DNA from: Patescibacteria group bacterium
Lineage (GTDB): Bacteria; Patescibacteriota; Patescibacteriia; 2-12-FULL-60-25
Direction: 5' to 3'
NCBI GenBank assembly: GCA_023229665.1
Contig: JALNYW010000001.1
Coordinates: 124,001 to 188,000 of the forward strand
Length of the DNA stretch: 64,000 nucleotides
Shown: piece after piece, positions 15,957 to 24,316 of the stretch
Layout: the number at the start of each line of letters is the position of its first letter
Position numbering within the stretch: the first letter of the stretch is position 1
Program-made: the position numbers and the translations under genes
The notes under the pieces: generated by a model
Told to the model about the DNA's origin: nothing
Seen by the model: the letters and a program-made list of their open reading frames with translations, nothing else
The model's database searches: none

Positions 15957-17537
15957 ATGCACCCCGTAGAAAAGCGTGAAATTTGGGCTTTGGGCGGGAT
16001 ATTGCTCCTGCTGCTGCCTTTTTATTTTTGGCTCGCAACAGCCGGCGTGGGCGTGTATGCCTCCCCGGATGAAACCGCGAATGCCATCACGATCCGCCAA
16101 CTGGATTGGTATGGCCGGATCACGGTCGCCGAACCCCTGGCGAAAGACTTTCCTTGGGTCCATCCGCGCAGCTATATCTCCCAAGGAGACGCGATTGCGC
16201 CAGTCGGATTTTTAGGATGGCCTTGGATCATTTCTGTGTTCAGTCTTATTTTGGGGCAGGGGATGGTGCCGATACTCGCGACCCTCGCGGCCGTGTCCAT
16301 GGCCATTCCGTTGTTCGGGTTGCTTCGTCGGTTCGGCCGCGCGCCCGCCTTTGCCGGAGTGATTATCGGCATGACGTTTCCCACCTTGATCCTGTTCGGG
16401 AACCGGGCGCTGTTCCCACAAATCGGTTTGTTGGTTTTGGGAGTGTGGACCATGTTCGGTTTGTCGCGATTGTCGTCGAAAGACGCGCCGTGGAAATTTG
16501 GCGCGCTCGCGTTTCTCGGCACGCTTGCCATGTCCGCGCGCCCGACGGAAATCATTTGGCTGCTTCCGTGGTTTGCCTGGTTCGCGAAAGACCTGCGTCC
16601 CGATCGCAAGCGCATCATCGCCGCATGCGTGGGAGCTTTGATTCCATTGATGTTTATCGGCTTCCACGCCCAGATATCGTATGGAGGTTTTTGGAAGTCC
16701 GGTTACATGGCGCGCGACAACGGTTCGGTGGAAATGATCGCGCTCCCCGCCGGTCCCAATGATCCGACGCGTTCGATCGTATTCCCGTTCGGCATCCATC
16801 CGAAGTACCTCGTCTGGAATGTCTGGTCATTCCTGTTCAAGTTGTTGTTCCCATGGACGGTATTAGTGATCGCCGCCGCCGTTTCCATCGGTTGGGAGAT
16901 GAAGCAATCCAAAGAACGAAATTGGAAGAAGTTTATCGAGCGCCACGCTGTTACCTTGCTCAGCCTCTGGACCGTTGGTTTCTTGATCGCGTATTACGGC
17001 CAAGGATTGTACACGGATCATGTTCAACGAGGAGCCGTGACCATCGCCAACTCTTTTGTTCGATACCTTCTCCCGCTCGCTCCCTTGGCGGCCCTCGCGA
17101 CCGCTTATCTTTTCCAAAAGTACCAAGACCGGCCCCGGGGCGCCTTGGTCCTGATCGGGTTGGTCATGGTTTTGTCAGGATATGGGACCTGGGTTGCGCT
17201 CGCTCGGGACAATGAAGGCCTGATCGCAACCAGGGGCGAACTGGTCCGTTATTTGGATATTCGACGCCAGGCCGCCGAACATTTCGGTCCGACCGACCTT
17301 ATTCTGTCCGAACGTTCGGATAAGATCTTTTTTCCGGGCCACCGGACGGCATTGATCCCCGCAAATCTGGAAGTGGCTCGTTTGGTCAAAGCCCATCCCG
17401 AAGTCCGTGTCGGATTATTCGCCCGGCCCCTGTCGCAATCCCAAGCCGATGCCTGGCGCAAAGCCGGCTTTGAGCCGAATGAGCTTCTGGTTTCCGGACG
17501 TGAGAAACTCTATCTCCTGTCACCGATACGCCGATGA
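15957..17537 (+). CDS. GT-C-like polytopic membrane glycosyltransferase
   Basis: The 526-residue protein has about 11-12 membrane segments. After the first helix comes a loop containing VYASPDETANAITIRQL. The acidic DE pair right after the first transmembrane segment is typical of GT-C (PMT/ArnT-like) enzymes that use polyprenyl-phosphate sugars. The soluble C-terminal part from about residue 420 reads like a small periplasmic domain. It is the first of three overlapping genes that lead to two unknown membrane proteins, so a role in envelope glycosylation is likely but not proven. Its start is 29 bases from the divergent secreted-protein gene. Confidence 0.75.
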   Translation: MHPVEKREIWALGGILLLLLPFYFWLATAGVGVYASPDETANAITIRQLDWYGRITVAEPLAKDFPWVHPRSYISQGDAIAPVGFLGWPWIISVFSLILGQGMVPILATLAAVSMAIPLFGLLRRFGRAPAFAGVIIGMTFPTLILFGNRALFPQIGLLVLGVWTMFGLSRLSSKDAPWKFGALAFLGTLAMSARPTEIIWLLPWFAWFAKDLRPDRKRIIAACVGALIPLMFIGFHAQISYGGFWKSGYMARDNGSVEMIALPAGPNDPTRSIVFPFGIHPKYLVWNVWSFLFKLLFPWTVLVIAAAVSIGWEMKQSKERNWKKFIERHAVTLLSLWTVGFLIAYYGQGLYTDHVQRGAVTIANSFVRYLLPLAPLAALATAYLFQKYQDRPRGALVLIGLVMVLSGYGTWVALARDNEGLIATRGELVRYLDIRRQAAEHFGPTDLILSERSDKIFFPGHRTALIPANLEVARLVKAHPEVRVGLFARPLSQSQADAWRKAGFEPNELLVSGREKLYLLSPIRR

Positions 17538-19000
17538 AGCTTCCTATCTGGTTTCGTGCACTCACCATCCTCCTTACGTGGGGCTTGGCTTGTGGTTTGC
17601 TCTTTTGGGTCGTCTCATTACGCTTTCCAATCGATGGCACGGCCCGGTTCTCTTTTGCGTTCGATGGGCAAAGTCCTTGGTTTAATCCCTTCCAACCCGG
17701 CGAACGCGTCACGTCTCCCGGCCGACAAACCGAAGGTTGGGTCGGTCAGCGCGTTTTGGGCGATCCGGTCTATGGTTCGGCGCGTCTTCCCGGAGCCTAC
17801 GACACCTTGGATGTAAGTCTTGAAGTAAAATCATTGCGCCAGCCAATCGCCGAGCTTGGGTTATTGCGTGATGAAGCCAGCTTTTCTTTTGAGATGAACC
17901 CGCTTTGGTCCGAAGCCCTTTCCTCCGGCTGGCGTCACGTGAAACTTGGCGAGCGCGAAGGGTATGTGCAAGAAGGCTTAGCCGATTCCGCGCTTTTAAC
18001 GGATGACTATTCGCGTTTGATGGTATGGCAGGCTGATCTTGATACGCCCGCTTGGTCTGATACGCCCGGAGAATGGAAAACGTTCAAGTTAAGCTTGCGC
18101 GGGGCGCATGATTTTCATGTCGTCCCGGCGAGCGACGGCCATATTCGCATGCGGTTCACGGTTCAGGACATTAATCGCTCGCGCACGGCCAAAAATCAGG
18201 CCGCCTTCCGTTTAACAAACGGCGAAGAAACCGTGTGGACCGAATCCCTGTCCGTGAGCGGCGTATCCGACAAGCTGCCGAGCGTGGAAGTCGAAAAAAA
18301 CATCGATATTTCCGGATTAAAGCCGGGCGTGTATCGCCTGTCTTTCCTTGCGGATGACGACTTCTTCATCCGTAGCGTGTCCACGAATGCCAAGCGCTGG
18401 GCCATCGGTCCGCGTCTCTATGTCGGCGATACCGTCGCATATGCGGATTCCCAGGCATTGTTATTGAACTGGTCCACGAATTCCCATCACTTGGCCGTCG
18501 AAACCTTTCATAAAGAAGGTTTGCAGCGCGTGGCGTTGGGAGGTTCGACCGTTGAGTTGAAGCGCACGCATACGTCCTATCCGTTGAATCGCTTGCCTGA
18601 CCAGCGCGTGGGCGTGGCCTCGCTCAATCTGGAGCGGGGGAGTTTGCGCATGGTGGGCGACGGGTATTTCTCCCCGGACCCAGCCAGTTTGTTTTACCCC
18701 TCCCCGCGACGGCTTACGGCTGATGCGAATCCCGCCGAAGAGGGTGTGGTGGCCGTTTTGACTCCGCTCGTTCCGCCCGAACGTTTGGCTGATGGTTGGT
18801 GGCGCGTACGCACGTCGTGGAAATTGCCGGCCAGCCAAGAACCGTTGCGTATCGCGCTTGGATTGCCGGGCATTGTGACGCGCGTCGGCGCCTTTGATAT
18901 CCGCCATGCCGAACTCATGTATCGCCGTCCGCCGCTGAGCTGGAGCGAGTGGTGGCGCGCGGTCCGCCGTGAATTAGCTTCGGCTTGGAGACGCTTATGA
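17534..19000 (+). CDS. Membrane-anchored protein of unknown function
   Basis: The 488-residue protein has one N-terminal membrane helix (about residues 8-28). The long extracytoplasmic part is beta-rich and contains segments such as DTLDVSLEVKSL, EWKTFKLSLRGAHDFHVV and DISGLKPGVYRLSFLADDDFFI that look like carbohydrate-binding or Ig-like sandwich domains. No catalytic motif was recognised. Its ATG overlaps the GT-C-like gene stop as ATGA, and the next membrane gene starts in its own stop, so it probably works with the glycosyltransferase, for example as a chaperone or binding subunit. That role is inference. Confidence 0.8.
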   Translation: MKLPIWFRALTILLTWGLACGLLFWVVSLRFPIDGTARFSFAFDGQSPWFNPFQPGERVTSPGRQTEGWVGQRVLGDPVYGSARLPGAYDTLDVSLEVKSLRQPIAELGLLRDEASFSFEMNPLWSEALSSGWRHVKLGEREGYVQEGLADSALLTDDYSRLMVWQADLDTPAWSDTPGEWKTFKLSLRGAHDFHVVPASDGHIRMRFTVQDINRSRTAKNQAAFRLTNGEETVWTESLSVSGVSDKLPSVEVEKNIDISGLKPGVYRLSFLADDDFFIRSVSTNAKRWAIGPRLYVGDTVAYADSQALLLNWSTNSHHLAVETFHKEGLQRVALGGSTVELKRTHTSYPLNRLPDQRVGVASLNLERGSLRMVGDGYFSPDPASLFYPSPRRLTADANPAEEGVVAVLTPLVPPERLADGWWRVRTSWKLPASQEPLRIALGLPGIVTRVGAFDIRHAELMYRRPPLSWSEWWRAVRRELASAWRRL

Positions 19001-19359
19001 ATTCCTTCCTGACGTGGGGTGCCTATCTCATCCGCCAAGCGGCGTATGCCTTTACCGTAGTCGCGGGATTGTTATTACTTGCCGAAATCCTGCTCCCCGG
19101 ATCCGTCCTGCCATTCTTCAACCTGCATGCGTTGGTCTTCGGCGTTTTAGCTTTGCACGTGGCGGTGATTTCTTTCCCCTCCGATACAACGGGCCATTTC
19201 GCCCTCCGCCTCGGCATCTTGATTCCATGCGCGCTTTTGCTGGCCGCGGCCGTCTTGCTCACGATTTGGGGCGGAAGCGCATCCGCCATGCTCTTGTCAG
19301 CCGCGTTTTTGATCGTCATGATCGGAATCGTCGTCGCCTCAGCAACAACATCCGCCTAA
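18997..19359 (+). CDS. Small four-helix membrane protein, unknown
   Basis: The 120-residue protein is nearly all hydrophobic, with four predicted membrane segments (about 14-34, 41-60, 70-92 and 95-115) and little else. I chose the ATG at 18997 because it forms an ATGA overlap with the preceding stop. There is an in-frame ATG four codons upstream. No family was recognised. It completes the three-gene membrane operon 15957-19359 and is followed four bases later by the HIT gene. Confidence 0.75.
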   Translation: MNSFLTWGAYLIRQAAYAFTVVAGLLLLAEILLPGSVLPFFNLHALVFGVLALHVAVISFPSDTTGHFALRLGILIPCALLLAAAVLLTIWGGSASAMLLSAAFLIVMIGIVVASATTSA

Positions 19360-19363
19360 CTTT

Positions 19364-19771
19364 ATGGAAACTATCTTTTCAAAAATCCTATCCGGGGAAA
19401 TCCCGTGCGAAAAAATTTACGAAGACGATTTCGCCTTTGCTTTTTTGGATATCAATCCCGTGAATCCGGGCCATGCGCTGGTGATCCCAAAGACATGGTC
19501 CGCAGGTTTTTTAGACGCGTCCGAAGACACGATTTGCCGCCTGATCCCGGCCATCCAAAAGGTAGCAAAGGCCGTCAAAGAGGCGACGGGCGCCGAGGGC
19601 GTGAATATCATCCAAAACGAAGGCGCGGTCGCCGGTCAAAAAGTGTTTCACCTGCATTTCCACGTCATCCCGCGCCATGCCGGAGACGGACGCGAACATT
19701 GGCATGGCAACCCCATCAGCGCGGAAGAAGCCAAAGCGGTGGGAGAGAAGATTCGTGCGAAGCTTGGCTAG
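19364..19771 (+). CDS. HIT family protein (HINT-like nucleotide hydrolase)
   Basis: The 135-residue protein is a histidine-triad hydrolase of the Hint branch, which cleaves purine nucleoside phosphoramidates. It begins TIFSKILSGEIPCEKIYEDD, a typical HIT opening, and has NPGHALVIPK in the middle. The triad HLHFHVIPR lies near residue 100. Length is normal. It starts four bases after the previous gene, so it may be cotranscribed with it. Its stop directly abuts the stop of the convergent PEGA gene, with no room for a terminator. Confidence 0.95.
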   Translation: METIFSKILSGEIPCEKIYEDDFAFAFLDINPVNPGHALVIPKTWSAGFLDASEDTICRLIPAIQKVAKAVKEATGAEGVNIIQNEGAVAGQKVFHLHFHVIPRHAGDGREHWHGNPISAEEAKAVGEKIRAKLG

Positions 19772-21085
19772 TTACTCAATCACCCTCCGGTACAACCCAT
19801 CAGCTCCATTCCGGCGGCCGGCGATATAGAGCGAGTCTCCCGCATAGGCGACGCCGTTGATGGTTTCAAATCCGGTTACCAAATCGGTCATGACGTGGCC
19901 GTTGCGATCATCCAATTCAATCGCGAAGACGCGGTCTTTCGTGGCGACAAAGGCGTGGTAACCGTCGCGATGCCAAACCGCATCCACGAAGCGCTCGCTT
20001 TGGCGCAGTAAAAGTTGAGGGGCTAATCCCGGCGTCCACAGCCAGAGCTCGTTGTCATTGACGAGCAGGGCGCGCGGCGCGCGGCCTTCGGTATTCCAGC
20101 GCGGACGTTGGCCGGTGGCGATGCCGGATTCCGGTTCTCCGTTCGGTTTGATCGCGAGCCAGCGGTTATCGGTCCGCAATAATGTGTATGGTCCTTCATC
20201 ACCCGCAAGCACCCAATCGCCGGAGGGCAGGGAATAGAGGCGGCGCAAAATTGAACGCGGGCGCAGGACCATGGCACCGGTTGAAGTGTTTACGACGAGA
20301 TCGAACGCGTCGGATTCGGCCGTCACGCCATCAGGCAATAGATCGCGCTCCAATGTTTCGCGGCGCGTATTGATTACCGTGCGCATCCCATCTTCCTGGC
20401 TGACCAATAAACTTCCATTCCATGTATAATCCGCGGCTTGCAAGGTGCCCTGTCCCGGACCGAGGACATCCGTCGAAATCCAGGCATCGCGGCCTTCTTC
20501 GGAAGCGTAATCCGCGAGCAGGGCATTGCCCGCTTCATTCCAAACCAATTCCGGCGCCGTGGAGGTCGAAAGCCCGCTCGGCGCAAACCGATCACTGACG
20601 GTTCCATTCCGCACGTAACGGATATCGGCGGTGGTCGTCGTCGCGATGACCGCGGCGGCCACGGCTTGGTCCGGATCGGATTCCACGGCAAGTGCATTCC
20701 CTTCAATCAAGAGCTGGGTTTCGCCCAAACGCCACAAGCGTACATGATCGGCAAAGGTGACCTGTTCTTCGCGCACTTCAAGCGTCTTTTCCCAGGTCGA
20801 GAATCCATCACGCTCCAGGCGCAATGCATACGGACCCGGCGCCACGTCTTGGATGGTCGAGGGTGTCACGCGGCGCTGGAGTTGTCCGTTCAAGAGGATG
20901 CGCGCGCCGCCCGGTTGCGAATCAACAATCAAGGTCCCGTTTCGTTCAATCGTGATTTTTTTTGGGTTGATGCGGTAACCGGCGGTCCAGAAAATCAAAA
21001 TCGGCGCGACGGTCACGAATACCAAGGCAAATCCCCACGGGAGGAGCCTTCGGTAGAGGGGCGCGCGATAGACCGATCTTGGCAT
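19772..21085 (-). CDS. PEGA-domain membrane-anchored protein
   Basis: The 437-residue protein has an N-terminal membrane helix (about 13-33). A PEGA domain follows at about 50-105: LIVDSQPGGARILLNGQ, the threonine-proline turn TPSTIQDV, then APGPYALRLERDGFSTWEK. The remaining 330 residues look like a beta-propeller, with repeated strands such as PELVWNEAGNALLADY and RWLAIKPNGEPE. PEGA proteins are usually cell-surface proteins. A TATCCT box stands 12 bases before the ATG, giving a very short leader. No partner gene is adjacent on this strand. Confidence 0.85.
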   Translation of the reverse strand: MPRSVYRAPLYRRLLPWGFALVFVTVAPILIFWTAGYRINPKKITIERNGTLIVDSQPGGARILLNGQLQRRVTPSTIQDVAPGPYALRLERDGFSTWEKTLEVREEQVTFADHVRLWRLGETQLLIEGNALAVESDPDQAVAAAVIATTTTADIRYVRNGTVSDRFAPSGLSTSTAPELVWNEAGNALLADYASEEGRDAWISTDVLGPGQGTLQAADYTWNGSLLVSQEDGMRTVINTRRETLERDLLPDGVTAESDAFDLVVNTSTGAMVLRPRSILRRLYSLPSGDWVLAGDEGPYTLLRTDNRWLAIKPNGEPESGIATGQRPRWNTEGRAPRALLVNDNELWLWTPGLAPQLLLRQSERFVDAVWHRDGYHAFVATKDRVFAIELDDRNGHVMTDLVTGFETINGVAYAGDSLYIAGRRNGADGLYRRVIE

Positions 21086-21097
21086 GCGATTGCCGAC

Positions 21098-21103
21098 AGG
21101 ATA
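21098..21103 (-). promoter_or_regulatory. -10 box for the PEGA protein gene
   Basis: TATCCT on the minus strand lies 12 bases before the ATG at 21085, implying a leader of about 5 bases. No clear -35 box was identified. Confidence 0.45.
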
Positions 21104-21184
21104 CCCTGGATAGCGACTTGAATCTAGCTGCTGGAACTTACGGTTCCGGTTCTTCTTTGCTCACTCGAACCCTGCCAATCAGAT

Positions 21185-22456
21185 ATGAAAATGCGTATTC
21201 GTGGTGGTAAGCACTTACGCGGTCGCGTCCCGATTTTTGGGGCGAAGAACGCTTCCGGGCCTTTGATCGCCGCGTCCCTCCTCTTAAAAGGTCCCGTGCG
21301 TTTCAAGAATGTTCCGCGTCTCACCGACTTGCTCGGTCTTTTGGAAATCATGCAGGGCATGGGCGTGAAGGTCGTGTGGGAAGGCGATCATGAATTGATG
21401 ATCGACGCGAGCGAATTGGATGCAGGCAAACTCGACAAGAAAAAGATGAAGCGCATGCGTTTCTCGATCCTTTTGCTTGGGCCGATGCTTGCGCGCGCGA
21501 AAAAAGTTTCCGTCGGCGAGCCGGGCGGATGCTCGATCGGCAACCGTCCGATTGACGCGCACCTTTTCGCGCTCGGAAAACTCGGTGCGGAAATCGAAAC
21601 CGACGATGATGGCACGCTCGCGATGCGCGCCAAAGAATTGAAGGGCGCGTATGTCATCCTCCCGGAATTCTCCGTCACGGCTACGGAAAATTTGTTGATG
21701 GCAGCCGCGACCGCGAGCGGGCACACCTCTATCCGCATGGCGGCGGCCGAGCCGCATGTGCAGGATTTGTGCCGGTTCTTGAACGCGTGCGGCGCGAAGA
21801 TCAAGGGGATTGGTTCCCACGAACTGGAAATCGACGGCGTCAAAGAGCTGAAGGCTCCGAAGAAAGCCTGGACCGTCATTCCGGACATGTTGGAAGTCGG
21901 TACCTTTGCCGTCGCCGCCGCGATTACGCGCGGCGACATCGAAATGGCTCCGGTGGATCTTTCGCATCTCGATGCGGTGTTATCCTTGCTTTCGCGCATC
22001 GGCGTGAAGCACGAAGTCATGAAGGACGGCGCGCTGCGCGTCCAGGGCGTTTCGCGCATGCAGGCCGTATCCAAAATCCAGGCGCTCATTTATCCGGGCT
22101 TCCCGACGGACTTGCAGGCCTTGTTCGGACTCCTGGCCACGCAATGTCATGGCACGACCTTGATCCAAGATCCGTTATTTGAAGGACGTATGGGATATGT
22201 GAACGAGCTTCTCAAGATGGGCGCAAATGCCGTGATCGCCGATCCGCACCGCGTGGTCATCACGGGTCCGACGCCATTGCGCGGCACGGAAATCCGTTCG
22301 CTCGACTTGCGCGCCGGCGCGACCATGGTACTGGCCGGATTGATCGCCGAGGGCGAGACCATCATCCACGACGCCGAAATGGTGTACCGCGGGTATGAAG
22401 ATCTGGACGGACGTTTGCGCGCGCTCGGAGCCGAGATCGAACAAATGCACGAATAA
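21185..22456 (+). CDS. murA: UDP-N-acetylglucosamine 1-carboxyvinyltransferase
   Basis: The 423-residue enzyme makes the first committed peptidoglycan precursor from UDP-GlcNAc and phosphoenolpyruvate. The catalytic Lys is in FGAKNASGP (about residue 21). The catalytic Cys that reacts with fosfomycin is in EPGGCSIGNRPID (about residue 116). The usual inside-out alpha/beta repeats follow, ending AEMVYRGYEDLDGRLRALGA. Length matches the family. Two in-frame ATGs exist at 21185 and 21191, and I list the first. The S41 protease follows after two bases. Confidence 0.97.
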   Translation: MKMRIRGGKHLRGRVPIFGAKNASGPLIAASLLLKGPVRFKNVPRLTDLLGLLEIMQGMGVKVVWEGDHELMIDASELDAGKLDKKKMKRMRFSILLLGPMLARAKKVSVGEPGGCSIGNRPIDAHLFALGKLGAEIETDDDGTLAMRAKELKGAYVILPEFSVTATENLLMAAATASGHTSIRMAAAEPHVQDLCRFLNACGAKIKGIGSHELEIDGVKELKAPKKAWTVIPDMLEVGTFAVAAAITRGDIEMAPVDLSHLDAVLSLLSRIGVKHEVMKDGALRVQGVSRMQAVSKIQALIYPGFPTDLQALFGLLATQCHGTTLIQDPLFEGRMGYVNELLKMGANAVIADPHRVVITGPTPLRGTEIRSLDLRAGATMVLAGLIAEGETIIHDAEMVYRGYEDLDGRLRALGAEIEQMHE

Positions 22457-22458
22457 CT

Positions 22459-23751
22459 ATGATGACTGAACCACGCACCATGCCACAGAAACCGAAGCTC
22501 GGGTTCGCATTTTTATTGATCCTGCTCGCCGGCATCGGCCTCGGCGTCTTGGCGGGCCGCAGCTCCGTGCAGATGAGCCCCGGTAAAACGCCGCTCGTCA
22601 TGAGCGGGAGCGGCACGGTGACCGGCATCGGCCAAAGCGCGCCGAGCTATGTTTCCGATGACGTCGAATTCAAGACGTTCTGGGACATGTGGCAAATCTT
22701 GAAAGCGAATTATTACCAGCAACCGGTGGAGGATAAGAGTTTGTACTACGGAGCCATGACCGGCATGGCCGCCGCTTTCGGCGATCCGTACACCCAGTTT
22801 TTCGAACCGCAGAGCGCGGCGGATTTTCAAGAAGCGTTGTCCGGGAAATTTTCCGGCATCGGCGCGGAAATCGGCTTGAAGGAGGGGCGCATCACCATTG
22901 TCGCGCCTTTGCCGGATACGCCCGCCGAAAAAGCCGGCATCCGCGCGGGGGACGTCATCATCGCTATCAGTGGCACCTCGACCGAAGGGATGACCGTGGA
23001 TAAAGCCGTTTCCCTTATCCGTGGGGACGAAGGGACGAACGTCACGCTCACCATCTTGCGCGGATCAAATGGCAAGGACGCATTCGACGTGACGATTACG
23101 CGCGCCATCATTAAAGTGGCAGCGGTGCGCCTCAAGTGGCCGGCAACAGGCATCGCCCATATCGAAGTCATCAACTTCAATGACGATACGCGCCTGCGCT
23201 TCGAACAAGTGGTGAATGAAGTCGTCGCCAAAGACCCGAAGGGCATCATTCTCGACCTGCGCAATAATCCCGGCGGCTATTTGGACATCGCCGTATCCAT
23301 GGCCGGGGAGTGGGTTGGAAATAGCGTCGTATTGAAAGAACGCCGCCAAGGGAAGATCATTGATCAATTGCTCGGGACCGGACGCAATCGCTTCGGGGAT
23401 ATCCCGACGATCGTGCTCGTGAACCAGGGTTCGGCCAGCGCGGCGGAAATCGTGTCCGGCGCATTGCAGGACCATAAAGCGGCGACCATCATCGGTATGA
23501 AGACCTTCGGCAAGGGTTCGGTGCAAGACTATATTGACTTGCATGACGGCTCGGCCGTGAAAGTCACTATCGCCGAATGGCTCACGCCCAACGAACGAAC
23601 CATAAATAATACCGGTCTTGAACCCGACATCGTCGTGGATCGGACGGATGAAGATTATGAAAACCAACGCGACCCACAACTCGACCGCGCCCTCGGCATC
23701 TTCGCCGGGACGGCGACCGGGACGGCAGAAGGAACAGCGTCCGCGCGGTAA
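22459..23751 (+). CDS. S41 family C-terminal processing peptidase
   Basis: The 430-residue protease has a membrane anchor or signal at about residues 14-34 and a PDZ domain near 130-205 (GRITIVAPLPDTPAEKAGIRAGD). The S41 catalytic domain follows. The catalytic Ser is in NQGSASAAEI (about 325) and the Lys in KTFGKGSVQ (about 352). Such CtpA-like enzymes trim or degrade periplasmic and wall-associated proteins. The C-terminus ends in a short Ala/Gly/Thr-rich tail. It is coupled to murA and followed by a NUDIX gene. Confidence 0.95.
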   Translation: MMTEPRTMPQKPKLGFAFLLILLAGIGLGVLAGRSSVQMSPGKTPLVMSGSGTVTGIGQSAPSYVSDDVEFKTFWDMWQILKANYYQQPVEDKSLYYGAMTGMAAAFGDPYTQFFEPQSAADFQEALSGKFSGIGAEIGLKEGRITIVAPLPDTPAEKAGIRAGDVIIAISGTSTEGMTVDKAVSLIRGDEGTNVTLTILRGSNGKDAFDVTITRAIIKVAAVRLKWPATGIAHIEVINFNDDTRLRFEQVVNEVVAKDPKGIILDLRNNPGGYLDIAVSMAGEWVGNSVVLKERRQGKIIDQLLGTGRNRFGDIPTIVLVNQGSASAAEIVSGALQDHKAATIIGMKTFGKGSVQDYIDLHDGSAVKVTIAEWLTPNERTINNTGLEPDIVVDRTDEDYENQRDPQLDRALGIFAGTATGTAEGTASAR

Positions 23752-23758
23752 TGCGCGG

Positions 23759-24268
23759 ATGCAGAACGTCACGGGCGCGGGCTCGGTGATTTTTCGTCGC
23801 CGCAACGGCGTGTTTGAGATTTTCTTCGTGAAAAACGCGTACGGATACTGGACCTTTCCCAAGGGCAAGCAGCAAAAAGGGGAGACGCTCGTCCAAACGG
23901 CCATGCGCGAAACGAGCGAAGAAGCCGGCCTGACCGGATTGAAATTGGTCGCGCCGCTTGGCCGCACGCAATTCCGTTTTCGCCAGAACGGGCATCTGGT
24001 CCAAAAAACCGTGCACTTTTATTTGTTTGAGGTTCCGTCTGACGCAAAAGAACATATGACGGGCGTCGAAGGGGGAATGTGGGAAGCGACCTGGGTGAAA
24101 GCGCAGGAAGCGTTCGTGACATCCGGGTACCGCAACCTGGACCGTCTTTTGTCGAAAGCGCTGCGCATTATCGGGTATGAAGAGCGCAAGCAAAGCGGTT
24201 TCCGCGACACGCGCGAATTCTCCGAACCGGGCCCGTTCCAATCGCGACGTCCGCGCATCATCACGTAA
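23759..24268 (+). CDS. NUDIX hydrolase
   Basis: The 169-residue protein has the Nudix box GKQQKGETLVQTAMRETSEE and the trailing AGL at about residues 36-58, with the metal-binding RE-x-x-EE core intact. The phosphate substrate cannot be deduced. The frame is open into the end of the protease gene, but conserved sequence starts at the ATG at 23759, eight bases after that gene's stop, so this start is preferred. The C-terminal 35 residues are basic and Arg/Ser-rich. It is the last gene of the murA-S41-NUDIX run. Confidence 0.9.
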   Translation: MQNVTGAGSVIFRRRNGVFEIFFVKNAYGYWTFPKGKQQKGETLVQTAMRETSEEAGLTGLKLVAPLGRTQFRFRQNGHLVQKTVHFYLFEVPSDAKEHMTGVEGGMWEATWVKAQEAFVTSGYRNLDRLLSKALRIIGYEERKQSGFRDTREFSEPGPFQSRRPRIIT

Positions 24269-24280
24269 CAACTTTCGCGC

Positions 24281-24309
24281 TGGACGGTACAGTGTTTCGT
24301 AAGTACCAT
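24281..24309 (+). promoter_or_regulatory. Near-leaderless promoter for the SLT-like gene
   Basis: TGGACG (24281-24286), a 17-base spacer and TACCAT (24304-24309) lie seven bases before the ATG at 24317. The boxes are imperfect, but the spacing is ideal and fits the pattern seen at other operon heads. Confidence 0.6.
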
Positions 24310-24316
24310 TATCTCT